A stretch of 64,000 nucleotides of DNA from Tumebacillus avium (GCF_002162355.1 NZ_CP021434.1:3464001-3528000), one strand, 5' to 3'. Counted from the first letter of the stretch, positions 37,611-47,464 are shown. Notes: generated from the sequence alone by a model not told the origin. Made by a program: numbers and translations.

Positions 37611-38423
37611 ATGTTATACCAACGAGTCCTGACCGGCGTGATCGGCGGCGCCCTCTTTCTTGGTGTCGTCTGGCTGGGCGGCATACCGTTTCACCTGCTA
37701 CTGGCTCTGCTCGCCGTTTTAGGGTACCGTGAGCTGGTGAAAATGCGGGGCTTTGGCAGCTTGTCCGCTCCGGCGCTGCTCGGCTATATCGTTACGCTGG
37801 TCTTGGTGACCAACCCGCTGTGGCGGGACAACTGGCAGCTTTCGGCTGCACCCGATTCGATTTCGAACTTTTGGCTGATTGTCGTACTGTTCGCTTTTTT
37901 GACAACCAGCGTTGTGACCAAGAACCGTTACACGTTTCAAGATATGGGCTTTCTGTTTGCCGGTACGCTCTATCTTGGTCTCGCGTTTCAAAGCGCCTCT
38001 CTGCTTCGCACGGAAGAGGGCTTGGGACTGCACTATTTTCTGTTCCTTTTGATCTTGATGTGGACAACCGACTCGGCCGCCTATTTTGTCGGACGGTCGC
38101 TGAAAGGCCCCAAGATCTGGCCTGCGATCTCGCCGAACAAAACGGTGTCCGGTTCTGTAGGCGGCGTGGTGGCGGCTGTCGTCGTCGGCGCGATTTTTGC
38201 CGCGATGTACGACTTGCCCTTTGGGCCGTGGCTGCTCTTGTCGGCGGTGCTTTCGATCGTCGGGCAGCTCGGTGATTTTGTGGAATCCGGATTAAAACGG
38301 TCGCTTAACGTCAAAGACTCCGGCACGTTGCTGCCGGGGCACGGCGGTGTGCTCGACCGATTTGATAGCTTGATCTTTAGCGCGCCGATCGCGTATTACT
38401 GCATTTTGGCGCTCATACACTAG
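37611..38423 (+). CDS. cdsA: Phosphatidate cytidylyltransferase CdsA
   Basis: Makes CDP-diacylglycerol for phospholipid synthesis. 270 residues with multiple membrane helices. Signature near the C-terminus: SVLSIVGQLGDFVESGLKRS with DSGTLLPGHGGVLDRFDSL. TDSAAYFVGRSLKGPKIWPAIS is also typical. Follows uppS by 12 bases. Confidence 0.96.
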   Translation: MLYQRVLTGVIGGALFLGVVWLGGIPFHLLLALLAVLGYRELVKMRGFGSLSAPALLGYIVTLVLVTNPLWRDNWQLSAAPDSISNFWLIVVLFAFLTTSVVTKNRYTFQDMGFLFAGTLYLGLAFQSASLLRTEEGLGLHYFLFLLILMWTTDSAAYFVGRSLKGPKIWPAISPNKTVSGSVGGVVAAVVVGAIFAAMYDLPFGPWLLLSAVLSIVGQLGDFVESGLKRSLNVKDSGTLLPGHGGVLDRFDSLIFSAPIAYYCILALIH

Positions 38424-38453
38424 CTTTGAACGCACCAGATATGAGGTGACTGA

Positions 38454-39623
38454 ATGTCTCGAACGATCGCATTGCTCGGCTCGACCGGGTCGATTGGCAC
38501 GATGACGCTGGACGTTGTGCAAAGCCACCCCGAAGAGTTTCGAGTCGCAACTTTGGCAGCAGGTCGCAACATCGACCTGCTGCTCTTGCAAATAGAACAG
38601 TTTCGTCCTGAGATTGTCAGTGTTGCTGATGAAGCAGGGCGGGACGCCGTGCGAGCGCGCTTTGGCTCGCAGGTCGAAGTGCTGACCGGACTGGAAGGTC
38701 TGATTGCCTGCGCCACCCATCCCGACGTGGACGTGGTAGTGACGGCCGTGGTCGGCTCGGTTGGACTCCTGCCGACGATGAAGGCGCTGGAGGCGGGCAA
38801 AGACATCGCGCTGGCCAACAAAGAAACGCTGGTCGCAGCCGGTCACCTGGTGATGGAGCTGGCCCAGGCAAAAGGCTGCGCGATCCTGCCGGTAGACAGC
38901 GAGCATTCGGCGATCTATCAGTGCCTGCACCGCGAACGTCCTGTCGATGTTGACCGCATCATTTTGACAGCGTCGGGCGGCTCTTTCCGCGACAAAACGC
39001 GCGAGGAGATGCAAGTCGCCACCGTCTCGGGCGCTTTAAACCATCCGAACTGGGCGATGGGGGCGAAGATTACGGTCGACTCCGCGACGCTGATGAATAA
39101 AGGCTTGGAAGTGATCGAAGCGCACTGGCTGTTCGGAATGCCGTATGACCGCATCGATGTGGTCGTGCACCCGGAAAGCATCGTGCATTCGCTCGTCGAA
39201 TTTGTGGACGGCTCGGTGCTGGCTCAGCTTGGCTCTCCCGACATGCGCATCCCGATTCAGTATGCGCTGGCATACCCGAACAGGCTGCCCGCGCCATTCA
39301 AACGGCTCAACCTGCTGGAGGTGGGCCAACTGCATTTTCGCGCACCAGACTTTGAGCGCTTCCCGCTCCTGCGCATGTGCTTTGAGGCTGGCAAGGCGGG
39401 CGGTTCGATGCCGACGGTGCTCAACGCGGCCAATGAGGTGGCCAATGAGCTGTTCCGTAAGGAGCAGATCGGCTTCCTCGACATTGAGCGGACGGTGGAG
39501 CGCGTGATGGACCGCCATACGCTGCACACTCATCCGAGCCTCGAAGACGTGATGGCAGCGGATTCGTGGGCACGTCAGCAGGCGCTGGAAGTTGTGCGCG
39601 ACTTGGAAACGGGCGGCAGATGA
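38454..39623 (+). CDS. dxr: 1-deoxy-D-xylulose 5-phosphate reductoisomerase
   Basis: Second step of the MEP isoprenoid pathway. 389 residues. NADPH motif LLGSTGSIGTMTLDVV at the start; substrate and metal site around PVDSEHSAIYQCL and ILTASGGSFRD; NHPNWAMGAKITVDSATLMN is diagnostic. Stop overlaps the next ATG (ATGA). Instead of rseP the next gene is nucleotidyltransferase-like. Confidence 0.97.
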   Translation: MSRTIALLGSTGSIGTMTLDVVQSHPEEFRVATLAAGRNIDLLLLQIEQFRPEIVSVADEAGRDAVRARFGSQVEVLTGLEGLIACATHPDVDVVVTAVVGSVGLLPTMKALEAGKDIALANKETLVAAGHLVMELAQAKGCAILPVDSEHSAIYQCLHRERPVDVDRIILTASGGSFRDKTREEMQVATVSGALNHPNWAMGAKITVDSATLMNKGLEVIEAHWLFGMPYDRIDVVVHPESIVHSLVEFVDGSVLAQLGSPDMRIPIQYALAYPNRLPAPFKRLNLLEVGQLHFRAPDFERFPLLRMCFEAGKAGGSMPTVLNAANEVANELFRKEQIGFLDIERTVERVMDRHTLHTHPSLEDVMAADSWARQQALEVVRDLETGGR

Positions 39624-40189
39624 GCCAACCGGCGCTTGATGCTGCCCTGGTCAAAATCGCCCGGGCGTTCGCAAGTGAAGAGATCGTGTGGGGAGTAGGC
39701 GGTTCGCGCCTGCTCCTTGCGCATGGAATTGCAAGTGCGGCGCGTGATTTGGATCTGCTGGTCACCGAAAGTACGGCCGGGCGTGCCAAGGAACTGCTGC
39801 AAACGATTGGCAGAGGTGAGGCGGGGCTGCCCAAGCCGCCTTTTTGCTCCCATATGTTTATGCAGTTCACCGTCGATAGCACGGAGACCGATCTGATCGC
39901 CGGCTATTCGATCTCACACGAAGCGGGCGTCTATGAGCAGCAGTTCTCTGCGGAATCTGTGACGGGCAGCCTGGTGCTGGGAGACGCGCAGATCCCGCTG
40001 ACGGCGCTGGAGGACTGGTATGTGACGTATCAGCTCTACCCAGCCAAAGCGCAGAAGGCGGAGCAGATCGAAGCATATTTTACAAAAAATGGGGTAGCGC
40101 ACCCTGAGTTGCTCAGGCTGGCTCTGCAAGGGGAATTGCCGGAACGGGTGCGTGTACGAATCGAGCGGTTGCTGGTACAATTGTCTTAG
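39620..40189 (+). CDS. Nucleotidyltransferase-fold protein, function unknown
   Basis: 189 residues from ATG 39620, overlapping the dxr stop. The N-terminal part fits the polymerase-beta-like nucleotidyltransferase fold: GVGGS at residues 25-29, RDLDLLV with D43 and D45, and a third acidic residue D91 in STETDLIAG. The C-terminal half has no motif I know. All three metal ligands seem present, so catalysis is possible. It may modify an RNA, protein or small molecule, or be an antitoxin-like or toxin-like NTase; no partner gene is obvious. It is translationally coupled to dxr and precedes ispG. Confidence 0.65.
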   Translation: MSQPALDAALVKIARAFASEEIVWGVGGSRLLLAHGIASAARDLDLLVTESTAGRAKELLQTIGRGEAGLPKPPFCSHMFMQFTVDSTETDLIAGYSISHEAGVYEQQFSAESVTGSLVLGDAQIPLTALEDWYVTYQLYPAKAQKAEQIEAYFTKNGVAHPELLRLALQGELPERVRVRIERLLVQLS

Positions 40190-40233
40190 GATCTCTCGCA
40201 GGCACCAAGACATTGAAATGGGAGAGTGTAAGT

Positions 40234-41322
40234 ATGTTGATTCATCGTTCCAAGACGCGGCCGATTCAGGTTGGCGATGTCACGATCGGCGGTTCGGACT
40301 CCGTTGTCCTGCAGTCGATGACCATGACCAAGACGGCCGATGTAAAAGCGACCGTCGAACAGATCAAGCGCCTCGAAGATGCAGGCTGCCAGATCGTTCG
40401 TGTCACCGTTAACAACATGGAAGCGGCAGAAGCGATCAAAGAGATCAAACGCCAGATCTCGATCCCGCTGGTCGCTGACATTCACTTTGACCATAAGCTG
40501 GCTGTCAAAGCAGTGCAAAACGGGATTGATAAAGTACGCATCAACCCGGGCAACATCGGCAAGCGCGAGAAGGTAGAAGAGGTTGTCAAAGCGTGCAAAG
40601 AGCGCGGTGTGCCCATTCGGATCGGGGTCAACGCCGGGTCGCTTGAGAAGCACATCCTTGACAAATATGGCTATCCGACCGCACAAGGGATGCTGGAAAG
40701 CGCGGAGCTGCACGTGGGCATCCTGGAAGACCTCGGCTTTGAAGACATCATCATCTCGATGAAGGCGTCTGACGTGCCGTTGGCGATCGAGGCGTACACG
40801 CTGGCTGCACAGCGTTTTAACTATCCGCTGCATCTCGGCATCACCGAGGCTGGCACGATCTTCTCCGGCACGGTGAAAAGCGCAGCAGGCCTTGGCGCGC
40901 TGCTGGCCAAAGGCATCGGCTCGACGATGCGCGTCTCCTTGTCTGCCGATCCGGTCGAAGAGATCAAAGTTGGCCGTGAGCTGCTCAAATCGTTTGGTTT
41001 GGCATCAAACGCGGTGACGCTGATCTCCTGCCCGACCTGTGGACGGATTGAGATCGACCTGATTTCGATCGCCAATGAGATCGAACAGTACGTCTCGACG
41101 ATCAAAGCTCCGATCAAAGTCGCAGTGCTGGGCTGTGCTGTCAACGGCCCGGGCGAAGCGCGCGAAGCAGATATCGGCATCGCAGGTTCGCGCGGCGAAG
41201 GCCTGTTGTTCCGCCACGGCGAGATCGTCCGCAAGATTCCGGAAGCGACGATGGTTGAAGAGTTGAAAAAAGAGATCGATGCGCTGGCGAAGCAGTACGA
41301 ACTGACCGGCTCGTTGAAGTAA
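40234..41322 (+). CDS. ispG: 4-hydroxy-3-methylbut-2-enyl diphosphate synthase IspG
   Basis: Iron-sulfur enzyme of the MEP pathway (GcpE). 362 residues from ATG 40234, seven bases after GGAGAG; a TTG at 40213 in frame precedes the site. TIM barrel part begins [20 protein letters not shown]; cluster cysteines lie in [14 protein letters not shown] and [20 protein letters not shown]. Two MEP genes, dxr and ispG, are thus neighbours. Confidence 0.96.
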   Translation: MLIHRSKTRPIQVGDVTIGGSDSVVLQSMTMTKTADVKATVEQIKRLEDAGCQIVRVTVNNMEAAEAIKEIKRQISIPLVADIHFDHKLAVKAVQNGIDKVRINPGNIGKREKVEEVVKACKERGVPIRIGVNAGSLEKHILDKYGYPTAQGMLESAELHVGILEDLGFEDIIISMKASDVPLAIEAYTLAAQRFNYPLHLGITEAGTIFSGTVKSAAGLGALLAKGIGSTMRVSLSADPVEEIKVGRELLKSFGLASNAVTLISCPTCGRIEIDLISIANEIEQYVSTIKAPIKVAVLGCAVNGPGEAREADIGIAGSRGEGLLFRHGEIVRKIPEATMVEELKKEIDALAKQYELTGSLK

Positions 41323-41328
41323 CCAAGC

Positions 41329-41366
41329 AAGGCGCTCAGACCACAATGGTCTGAGCGCCTTTTTTC
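41329..41366 (+). terminator. Strong terminator after ispG
   Basis: Perfect 15-pair stem with a three-base loop (41329-41343 with 41347-41361) and T run. It lies between the converging ispG and glpQ genes, but its minus-strand side lacks a long T run. Confidence 0.92.
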
Positions 41367-41377
41367 TAAGCAACTTT

Positions 41378-42211
41378 TTATGGGGAAAGGGTATCGGTGA
41401 TCACCGCATCGACTCCCATTTCGGTCAGGTGATGAATGTCTTGCGCGGCGTGCGCAGTCCACGGGGCGACTTTCATCCCCAGTTCATGCACGCGCTCGAC
41501 GAGCGATGGCGTGACGAGCTGCAGTTTGGGATTGATATAGTCGGCGTAGGCAGCGTATCGCAACAGTTGCGAGTCTTTGAGCAGCTCGCCGCGTTTGACC
41601 AGCACTGCGAGCGGAACGTCAGGCGCGTAGTGGTGAAACTGTTGCAGCGAGCGGATGTCGAACGATTGGACGATGATCTTGCTGTCCGCGTGATGGAGGC
41701 GGTGCTGCTGCAAAAGCGCGGACAGTTTTTGTTCGATGCCCGGGTAGCGCGATGGGACTTTTAATTCAAGCAAGAGACCGGTTGCTCCGCCATAGCGGGT
41801 CAGCACTTCATCGAGGGTCGGGAGCTTCGTCCCGCGAAACGCCGGATGAAATTTTTGACCGGCATCAAGCGCGCGAAGTTGATCCAGCGTCAGGTCTTTG
41901 ACCGCGCCGGTTCCATTGGTGGTGCGGTCGACCGTAGCGTCGTGGAGGACGATCAACGCACCGTCACGGCTCATCTGAATGTCCAATTCTAAGAAATCGG
42001 CCTGCAGTTCGACGGCAGCGTCAAATGCAGGGATGGTGTTTTCCGGAGCAAGCATAGCAGCACCGCGATGGGCGATGAGCGGCATGTCAGTTAGCAGAGA
42101 AGGATGACTGGAATCCGGGATGGCCAAGGATACGGCTGACGCATCCGATGCAAAAAACGCCAAAAGTGATGACAACATCAGTGTTGCAGCGAGGTTTCGA
42201 TAACGTTTCAA
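41378..42211 (-). CDS. glpQ: Secreted glycerophosphodiester phosphodiesterase
   Basis: Hydrolyses glycerophosphodiesters to glycerol 3-phosphate and an alcohol outside the membrane. 277 residues from TTG 42211, eight bases after a GAGGAG site; the GTG at 42220 abuts that site. Signal peptide about residues 1-26 (RNLAATLMLSSLLAFFASDASA). GDPD motifs: LIAHRGAAMLAPENTIPAFD with the first catalytic His, LELDIQMSRDGALIVLHDAT with the acidic metal ligands and second His, and TGLLLELKVPSRYP. Only credible gene on the minus strand in the window. Confidence 0.9.
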   Translation of the reverse strand: MKRYRNLAATLMLSSLLAFFASDASAVSLAIPDSSHPSLLTDMPLIAHRGAAMLAPENTIPAFDAAVELQADFLELDIQMSRDGALIVLHDATVDRTTNGTGAVKDLTLDQLRALDAGQKFHPAFRGTKLPTLDEVLTRYGGATGLLLELKVPSRYPGIEQKLSALLQQHRLHHADSKIIVQSFDIRSLQQFHHYAPDVPLAVLVKRGELLKDSQLLRYAAYADYINPKLQLVTPSLVERVHELGMKVAPWTAHAAQDIHHLTEMGVDAVITDTLSP

Positions 42212-42220
42212 GGTGCCCAC

Positions 42221-42845
42221 TCCTCATCGTGTCCTGCCTCTACTGTATCCGAATTGTAGTATTTTGTCTATTCGGATTATTTAGAAAATTGTTTACCCGT
42301 AGGCCTAAAGGAGTAAGTGGCAGCTGTTGCCAGTAAAAATTTTGAAACGATATTAAAATTCTTCGAAAGTTAGAGCGGAGAAGGGGATCAGGACTGTTGG
42401 ACTAAGCGGGGGGAGGCGGAAAAATAAAGAATATGAATCTTGATAAATTACTAAAATGAAAACGGAACCCCTATATCTAGGGCTTTACGTCTAGATCGAT
42501 GTAGTACCTTTTTCCTGTTTTAACTGATTTTTCGCTAGTTCTAAAGGGATTTGTTATAAAAGTGTGATACTCTATATATAGGGGAATTAACGAAGGGCCG
42601 TAATGTCTTTTGTTGAAGTTGTTTGAGAAATTTTCGGACAAACTCACATAAGTGGTTACAAAACTTGCGCGTTAATGTATAATGAACAAAAAATAATAAT
42701 TCAATCCAACGGGATATTCGATCACAAGTAAAGTTAGAACATTAAGATTTAAATGAATATTCCGAACTGGCGGTAGGGACTTGTTTATTTCCATTGTGGG
42801 GGAATATCCAAAAATCCTTAGCGGAAATGGAAGAGGTGTGTTGGC
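42221..42845 (+). other. AT-rich intergenic region upstream of the permease gene
   Basis: About 625 bases with no credible gene and much lower GC than the flanks. It must hold the glpQ promoter (reading left) and the permease promoter (reading right). Short elements seen: CCCTATATCTAGGG (near 42468-42482) and, about 100 bases on, a CTATATATAGGGG element that is nearly its inverted copy; and a TATAAT box at 42678. No riboswitch or tRNA fold was recognised. Confidence 0.6.
42655..42683 (+). promoter_or_regulatory. Candidate SigA promoter of the permease gene
   Basis: GTTACA (42655-42660), 17-base spacer, perfect TATAAT (42678-42683), leaving a leader of about 155 bases to ATG 42846. The -35 is weak. 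Confidence 0.5.
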
Positions 42846-44219
42846 ATGGCACAGATGGAGATGCAAACTGGTTCAAGTTTTAGCTACAAACAAGAGTTGA
42901 AAAGAACGCTGACGTTCAAAGATCTTGTCATCTTTGGCTTGGTGACGATGCTTCCGATTGCGCCTGCTCAAGTTTATGGCCTGATCGCGCCAAGCAGCTT
43001 TGGGATGACGCCGCTTGTCTATCTGGTCGGGATCATCGCAATGTTGTTTACAGCGCTTTCGTATAGCAAGATGAGCCGCGAGTTTCCGTACGCCGGCTCG
43101 GTGTATTCCTTCGTCCAGCGCGGCTTGAACCCGCACATCGGGTTTGTCACCGGCTGGCTGATCATCATCGACTACATCTTGGTGCCGGCGCTCTTGTATT
43201 CATTCGCCGGGATCTGGATCTCCGGGGTCATCCCGTCCGTTCCGGCGTTTGTGTGGGTGATCGTGTTTCTGATCATCAACACCTACATCAACGTCAGAGG
43301 CGTGTCGCTGGCGGCGAAGACGAACTTCATGTTCCTGATCGTCGAGCTGCTGACGGTGTTTCTGTTCCTCTGGTTTGCCATCAAGTACGTGTTTATTGAC
43401 GGCGGCGGTGCAGGCGGCTTCTCGGCAGCGCCGCTCTACCAGCCCGACAAGGTCGACTTCAGCTTCCTGGCGGCAGCAGCTTCGATTGCGGTGCTTGGCT
43501 TCCTTGGATTTGACTCGATCTCGACATTGTCGGAAGAAGTGAAGAACCCGAAAAAGACCGTGGGCAAGGCCACGATCGCAGCACTCGTGCTGATCGGCGC
43601 TCTGTTCATCGTGCAAGCTTACATGGCCGCTCTGGTGCAGCCGGACTACACCGGTCTCCATCCGGACATGGCGTTCTTTGACATCACGCGCATCGTCGGC
43701 GGCGACTTCCTCTACTTCATGTGGATCATGGTCGGCGTGGCTGCGGTCGGCATCGCCAATGCTTTGACGGTGCAGGCTGCCATCTCCCGCATCTTGTACT
43801 CGATGGGCCGGGACAAGCTGCTGCCGTTCTCGGGCTTCCTCGGCAAGATTCACCCGAAGCATCAGACGCCGGCAAACGCGACGTATTTCGTAGCCCTGCT
43901 GTCTGTCGTGATCGCGGCGTTTCTCGATCTGGAGACGATCATCAAGTACATCAACTTCGGTGCGCTGACCTCGTTTATGATCTTGCACATCACAGTGATC
44001 TACCACTTCTTCTTCCGGAAGAAGGAACGCAGTGTAAAAGGAGTGATCGGGTATCTGATCTTCCCGCTGCTCGGGTTTGGCGTGCTGCTGTTTGTCTGGA
44101 TGGGATTTGACACGATGACGTATGTGTTAGGCTTCTCGTGGCTGGCGATCGGGGTAGTCGTCGGGTTCTTCAAATCAAAACGCTACAAAGAAGTGCCTCC
44201 TGCTTTGCAAGAGGTCTAA
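42846..44219 (+). CDS. APC-family amino acid permease
   Basis: 457 residues with about 12 membrane helices and a short charged N-terminus. Family features: KDLVIFGLVTMLPIAPAQVY in helix 1, SREFPYAGSVYSFVQRGLNP, and the helix 6 region FLGFDSISTLSEEVKNPKK, where the E-x-x-NP-x-K motif is an APC hallmark. The early PIAPAQVYG stretch recalls putrescine importer/amine transporters more than classical amino acid permeases, but substrate cannot be fixed. Followed 15 bases later by an SDR dehydrogenase, so the pair may take up and oxidise a substrate. RBS GGAAGAGGTG. Confidence 0.85.
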   Translation: MAQMEMQTGSSFSYKQELKRTLTFKDLVIFGLVTMLPIAPAQVYGLIAPSSFGMTPLVYLVGIIAMLFTALSYSKMSREFPYAGSVYSFVQRGLNPHIGFVTGWLIIIDYILVPALLYSFAGIWISGVIPSVPAFVWVIVFLIINTYINVRGVSLAAKTNFMFLIVELLTVFLFLWFAIKYVFIDGGGAGGFSAAPLYQPDKVDFSFLAAAASIAVLGFLGFDSISTLSEEVKNPKKTVGKATIAALVLIGALFIVQAYMAALVQPDYTGLHPDMAFFDITRIVGGDFLYFMWIMVGVAAVGIANALTVQAAISRILYSMGRDKLLPFSGFLGKIHPKHQTPANATYFVALLSVVIAAFLDLETIIKYINFGALTSFMILHITVIYHFFFRKKERSVKGVIGYLIFPLLGFGVLLFVWMGFDTMTYVLGFSWLAIGVVVGFFKSKRYKEVPPALQEV

Positions 44220-44234
44220 AGAGGAGGGGCAACG

Positions 44235-44993
44235 ATGAGACTTGCTGACAAAATTGCAATCGTCACCGGAGCGGCGCAAGGGATCGGAGCTGCGACAGCC
44301 CGCCGTTTTGCGCAGGAAGGGGCGCGAGTCGTACTGACCGATGTGCTGGAATCTGGCGCCGGGGTCGCACAGGAAATACGCGATGGCGGCGGCCAAGCTG
44401 AATTTTTCCGGGCGGATATCTCGAAAGCTGCCGACGTGCAGGCGCTGGTTGCGTTTACGGTGGAGCGCTTTGGCGCTTTGAACATCATCTGCAACGTCGC
44501 CGGGATCAACATTCCGGGCTCGGTGGTCGATCTGGAAGAAGAGATCTGGGACCGCACGTTTGCGGTGAACGTCAAGTCGATGTTCCTGACCGCCAAATAC
44601 GGCATTCCGGAAATGCAAAAGTCGGGCGGCGGCTCGATTATCAACACCGGGTCGGCCAACTCGCTGGTCGCAGAGCCGCTCCTGTCCGCTTATGTGGCGT
44701 CCAAAGGGGGCATCCTGATGCTGACCAAGCAGATGGCGCTCGACTTTGCCAAAGACAACATCCGCGTCAACTGCGTCTGCCCGGGTTGGGTCGACACGAC
44801 GATCAACGATGCGCACCATGACCTGTTTGGGGGGCGCGCCGTGCTGGAAACGATGATCGCTGACGTGCAGCCGATCGGCCGCGTGATTCGGCCGGAGGAG
44901 ATCGCCGACGTCAATCTGTTCCTCGCCTCTGACGAATCGTCGTCGATGACCGGCAGCGCGATCGTCTGTGATGGAGGCATCACCGCGAAATAA
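44235..44993 (+). CDS. Short-chain dehydrogenase/reductase
   Basis: 252 residues, classical SDR. Cofactor motif VTGAAQGIGAATA (TGxxxGIG), Asp after beta strand 2 (VVLTDVLE) suggests NAD(H) preference, NVAG replaces the usual NNAG, catalytic Ser in TGSANSLVAEP and Y-x-x-x-K in SAYVASKGG. Resembles 3-oxoacyl-ACP reductase/glucose dehydrogenase-like members; substrate unknown. Shares a transcript with the upstream permease (15-base gap, GAGGAGGGG site) and is followed by a terminator. Confidence 0.88.
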   Translation: MRLADKIAIVTGAAQGIGAATARRFAQEGARVVLTDVLESGAGVAQEIRDGGGQAEFFRADISKAADVQALVAFTVERFGALNIICNVAGINIPGSVVDLEEEIWDRTFAVNVKSMFLTAKYGIPEMQKSGGGSIINTGSANSLVAEPLLSAYVASKGGILMLTKQMALDFAKDNIRVNCVCPGWVDTTINDAHHDLFGGRAVLETMIADVQPIGRVIRPEEIADVNLFLASDESSSMTGSAIVCDGGITAK

Positions 44994-45005
44994 ATTGGAC
45001 AAGCT

Positions 45006-45040
45006 CTCCCCAGACGATACGTTTGGGGAGTTTTGTTTTT
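45006..45040 (+). terminator. Terminator after the permease-SDR operon
   Basis: Ten-pair stem with one G-U (45006-45015 with 45021-45030), five-base loop, then TTTTGTTTTT. Confidence 0.87.
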
Positions 45041-45062
45041 GCGGGTCAGGGAGGATGACGAG

Positions 45063-45605
45063 ATGAAACTGCAAACACCGCTTGGAACGATAAATTTTGT
45101 TTGGACGACAGAAAAGGAGTCGGGAACAGAAGCGGAAGGCACGCTGCAGCGGGTCGGGGTCACGAAGTTTCTAAAAAGCAAAGGGGTCAAACAGATCTGG
45201 GCGGCTTACTGGCGCATGCAGATAAAAGGCGACCCGGGGCTCGTGCGCTTTTCGTTTGCGTGGGAGCCAGGGTATCTGTGGAACGATGACATCGGGTCGA
45301 ACTCCGGACAATACTTGGATGCATACAGGTATTCAACCGACGAGTGGAACCTGTCGATCGGGACGGACGATGAAGAAATGTTAGGCATCCGCGCCAAGCA
45401 GGGCCAGGGAATCCCAATCCACGCGCAGTTTCATGATGCGGAGTATGAGGAGGGGGGCTTTTCCGTCCCGATCGGCGGTCTGAAAGACGGGGACGAGTGC
45501 TGGATTTATTTTGCCGTCGCCTGGGCGAAAGCGTCGGACGATGTCGGGGACTGGCTGGCGGTCGATACGGCCAATTGGAAATACAGAATGCCTTTCGTAC
45601 GCTAG
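45063..45605 (+). CDS. Unrecognised protein upstream of proS
   Basis: 180 residues from ATG 45063 behind AGGGAGGATGA. No signal peptide or membrane helix. The sequence is rich in Trp, Tyr, Gly and acidic residues, with beta-type alternation ([40 protein letters not shown]), suggesting a small beta-sandwich. I do not recognise the family. It has no clear promoter of its own after the terminator, and proS follows with its own promoter, so it may be weakly expressed or an independent acquisition. Confidence 0.65.
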   Translation: MKLQTPLGTINFVWTTEKESGTEAEGTLQRVGVTKFLKSKGVKQIWAAYWRMQIKGDPGLVRFSFAWEPGYLWNDDIGSNSGQYLDAYRYSTDEWNLSIGTDDEEMLGIRAKQGQGIPIHAQFHDAEYEEGGFSVPIGGLKDGDECWIYFAVAWAKASDDVGDWLAVDTANWKYRMPFVR

Positions 45606-45613
45606 ATTTCGCT

Positions 45614-45642
45614 TTGTGTTTTGGTACGAAATACCTTACAAT
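45614..45642 (+). promoter_or_regulatory. Candidate SigA promoter of proS
   Basis: TTGTGT (45614-45619), 17-base spacer, TACAAT (45637-45642). The short leader of about 35 bases leaves no room for a T-box. Confidence 0.5.
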
Positions 45643-45678
45643 AATGAATCATGGAGTCTAGACTTGGAGGAACTCACC

Positions 45679-47397
45679 ATGCGTCAAAACAAGATGATCC
45701 TTCCCACGCTGAGAGAGGTGCCGAAAGAAGCAGAAATCACCAGCCACAGGCTGATGCTGCGCGCAGGCCTCATTCGCCAGCTCGCTTCGGGGATCTATAC
45801 ATATCTGCCACTGGGCTATCGCGTCCTGAAAAAAGTGGAGCGCATCGTCCGCGAAGAGATGGAGCGCGCAGGCGCACAAGAACTGTTGTTCTCCGCGCTG
45901 CAGCCGGCCGAGCTGTGGCATCAGACCGGCCGCTGGGATGACTACGGCCCGGAGCTCGTTCGCCTGAAAGACCGTCATGACCGCGACTTTGTCCTCGGTC
46001 CGACCCACGAAGAAGTTATCACCACTTTGGTGAAGCAGGAGATCTCTTCGTACAAAAAGCTCCCGGTCAATCTGTTCCAGATCCAGACCAAATACCGTGA
46101 CGAGCGCCGTCCGCGCTTTGGCGTGATGCGCGCCCGCGAGTTTGTGATGAAAGACGCTTATTCGTTCCACACGTCGTGGGACGATCTCGATGTCACCTAT
46201 AAAACGATGTACACCGCTTACAGCAACATCTTCTCCCGCCTCGGCCTGTTCTTCCGTCCGGTCGAAGCCAATGCCGGCGCGATCGGCGGCGAAGGCGAGA
46301 ACCATGAGTTCATGGCGATGGCTGCTGTCGGGGAAGACACGATTGCCGTCTGCTCGCACTGCGACTACGCGGCCAACCTGGAAAAAGCAGAAGCGGCAGA
46401 TGTGCCGGCTGCAGGCCTTGAGCCGACCGCAGACGCTCCGGCGTTTGAAAAGCTGCACACCCCGGGCACCAAGACGATCGACCAGTTGGTAGCGGCACTT
46501 GGTCTGGAAGCGTCCGTCTTCCTGAAGACCCTCGTTTATCTCGCTGACGGCCAGCCGGTGGTAGCGGTCGTGCGCGGCGACCACGATGTCAATGAAGCGA
46601 AACTGAAAGACCTTATCGGAGCGACCGCGCTGGAGATGGCGAACGACACCACGATCGAGCGCACCTTGGGCGCGCCGGTCGGCTTCATCGGCCCGGTCGG
46701 GCTGAAAGGCGTCCAGATCATCGTCGACAAGGCAGCAGCAGGCGTTGCAAGCGGTGTGACCGGCGCTAACGAGTCGGATTACCACCTGCAAAACGTCGTG
46801 GTCGGCCGTGACTTCACGCCGGACAAGGTAGCTGATATCCGCAACGTGGTCGAAGGCGACAAGTGCCCGAACTGCGGTGACGGCGCGCTGGAATTCCACC
46901 GCGGCATCGAGTGCGGCCACATCTTTAAGCTGGGGACCAAGTACTCTTCGAAGATCGGCGCGACCTATCTCGATGAAAACCAAAAGTCCCAAGACATCAT
47001 CATGGGCTGCTACGGTATCGGCATCTCGCGCTGCCTCGCTGCGGTCATCGAGCAAAACAACGACGAAGGCGGCATCATCTGGCCGATTTCCGTCGCGCCG
47101 TTCCACGTGCATGTGATCCCGGTCAACGCCAAGGACGAAGAGCAGACGGCGATCGCGGAGAACCTCTACCGCCGCCTGCAGGCGCAAGGCGTCGACGTGC
47201 TGATCGACGACCGCGACGAACGTCCGGGCGTAAAGTTCAAGGATTCCGACCTGATCGGCATCCCGCTGCGCGTCACCGTAGGCAAGCGCGCAGGCGAAGG
47301 CATCGTTGAGTTTAAAGTGCGCAAGACCGGCGAGACGACCGAAGTGGCGATCGAGCAAGCGTACGAAGAGATCACCGGTCTGGTGCTCGGGCAGTAA
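45679..47397 (+). CDS. proS: Prolyl-tRNA synthetase, bacterial type
   Basis: Charges tRNA-Pro. 572 residues from ATG 45679 behind TTGGAGGA; a longer frame overlaps the previous gene. Class II motif 2 [20 protein letters not shown], an editing (INS/YbaK-like) domain between motifs 2 and 3 (about 225-385), motif 3 [18 protein letters not shown], and a C-terminal anticodon-binding domain. Location ahead of polC is the ancestral Firmicutes order, interrupted here by a glycosyltransferase. Confidence 0.97.
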   Translation: MRQNKMILPTLREVPKEAEITSHRLMLRAGLIRQLASGIYTYLPLGYRVLKKVERIVREEMERAGAQELLFSALQPAELWHQTGRWDDYGPELVRLKDRHDRDFVLGPTHEEVITTLVKQEISSYKKLPVNLFQIQTKYRDERRPRFGVMRAREFVMKDAYSFHTSWDDLDVTYKTMYTAYSNIFSRLGLFFRPVEANAGAIGGEGENHEFMAMAAVGEDTIAVCSHCDYAANLEKAEAADVPAAGLEPTADAPAFEKLHTPGTKTIDQLVAALGLEASVFLKTLVYLADGQPVVAVVRGDHDVNEAKLKDLIGATALEMANDTTIERTLGAPVGFIGPVGLKGVQIIVDKAAAGVASGVTGANESDYHLQNVVVGRDFTPDKVADIRNVVEGDKCPNCGDGALEFHRGIECGHIFKLGTKYSSKIGATYLDENQKSQDIIMGCYGIGISRCLAAVIEQNNDEGGIIWPISVAPFHVHVIPVNAKDEEQTAIAENLYRRLQAQGVDVLIDDRDERPGVKFKDSDLIGIPLRVTVGKRAGEGIVEFKVRKTGETTEVAIEQAYEEITGLVLGQ

Positions 47398-47464
47398 TCA
47401 TTTGCCCGGCGCCGGAGATCAGGGGAGAGGAGACAGGGTGCTCTTTTGAAAAAGGAGTGAGACC

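Noticed and set aside
42221..42845. Riboswitch or small gene in the AT-rich gap
   Set aside because: No known riboswitch core and no open frame with a ribosome site; only short fragments.
45643..45678. T-box upstream of proS
   Set aside because: The leader is only about 35 bases, too short for specifier and antiterminator stems.
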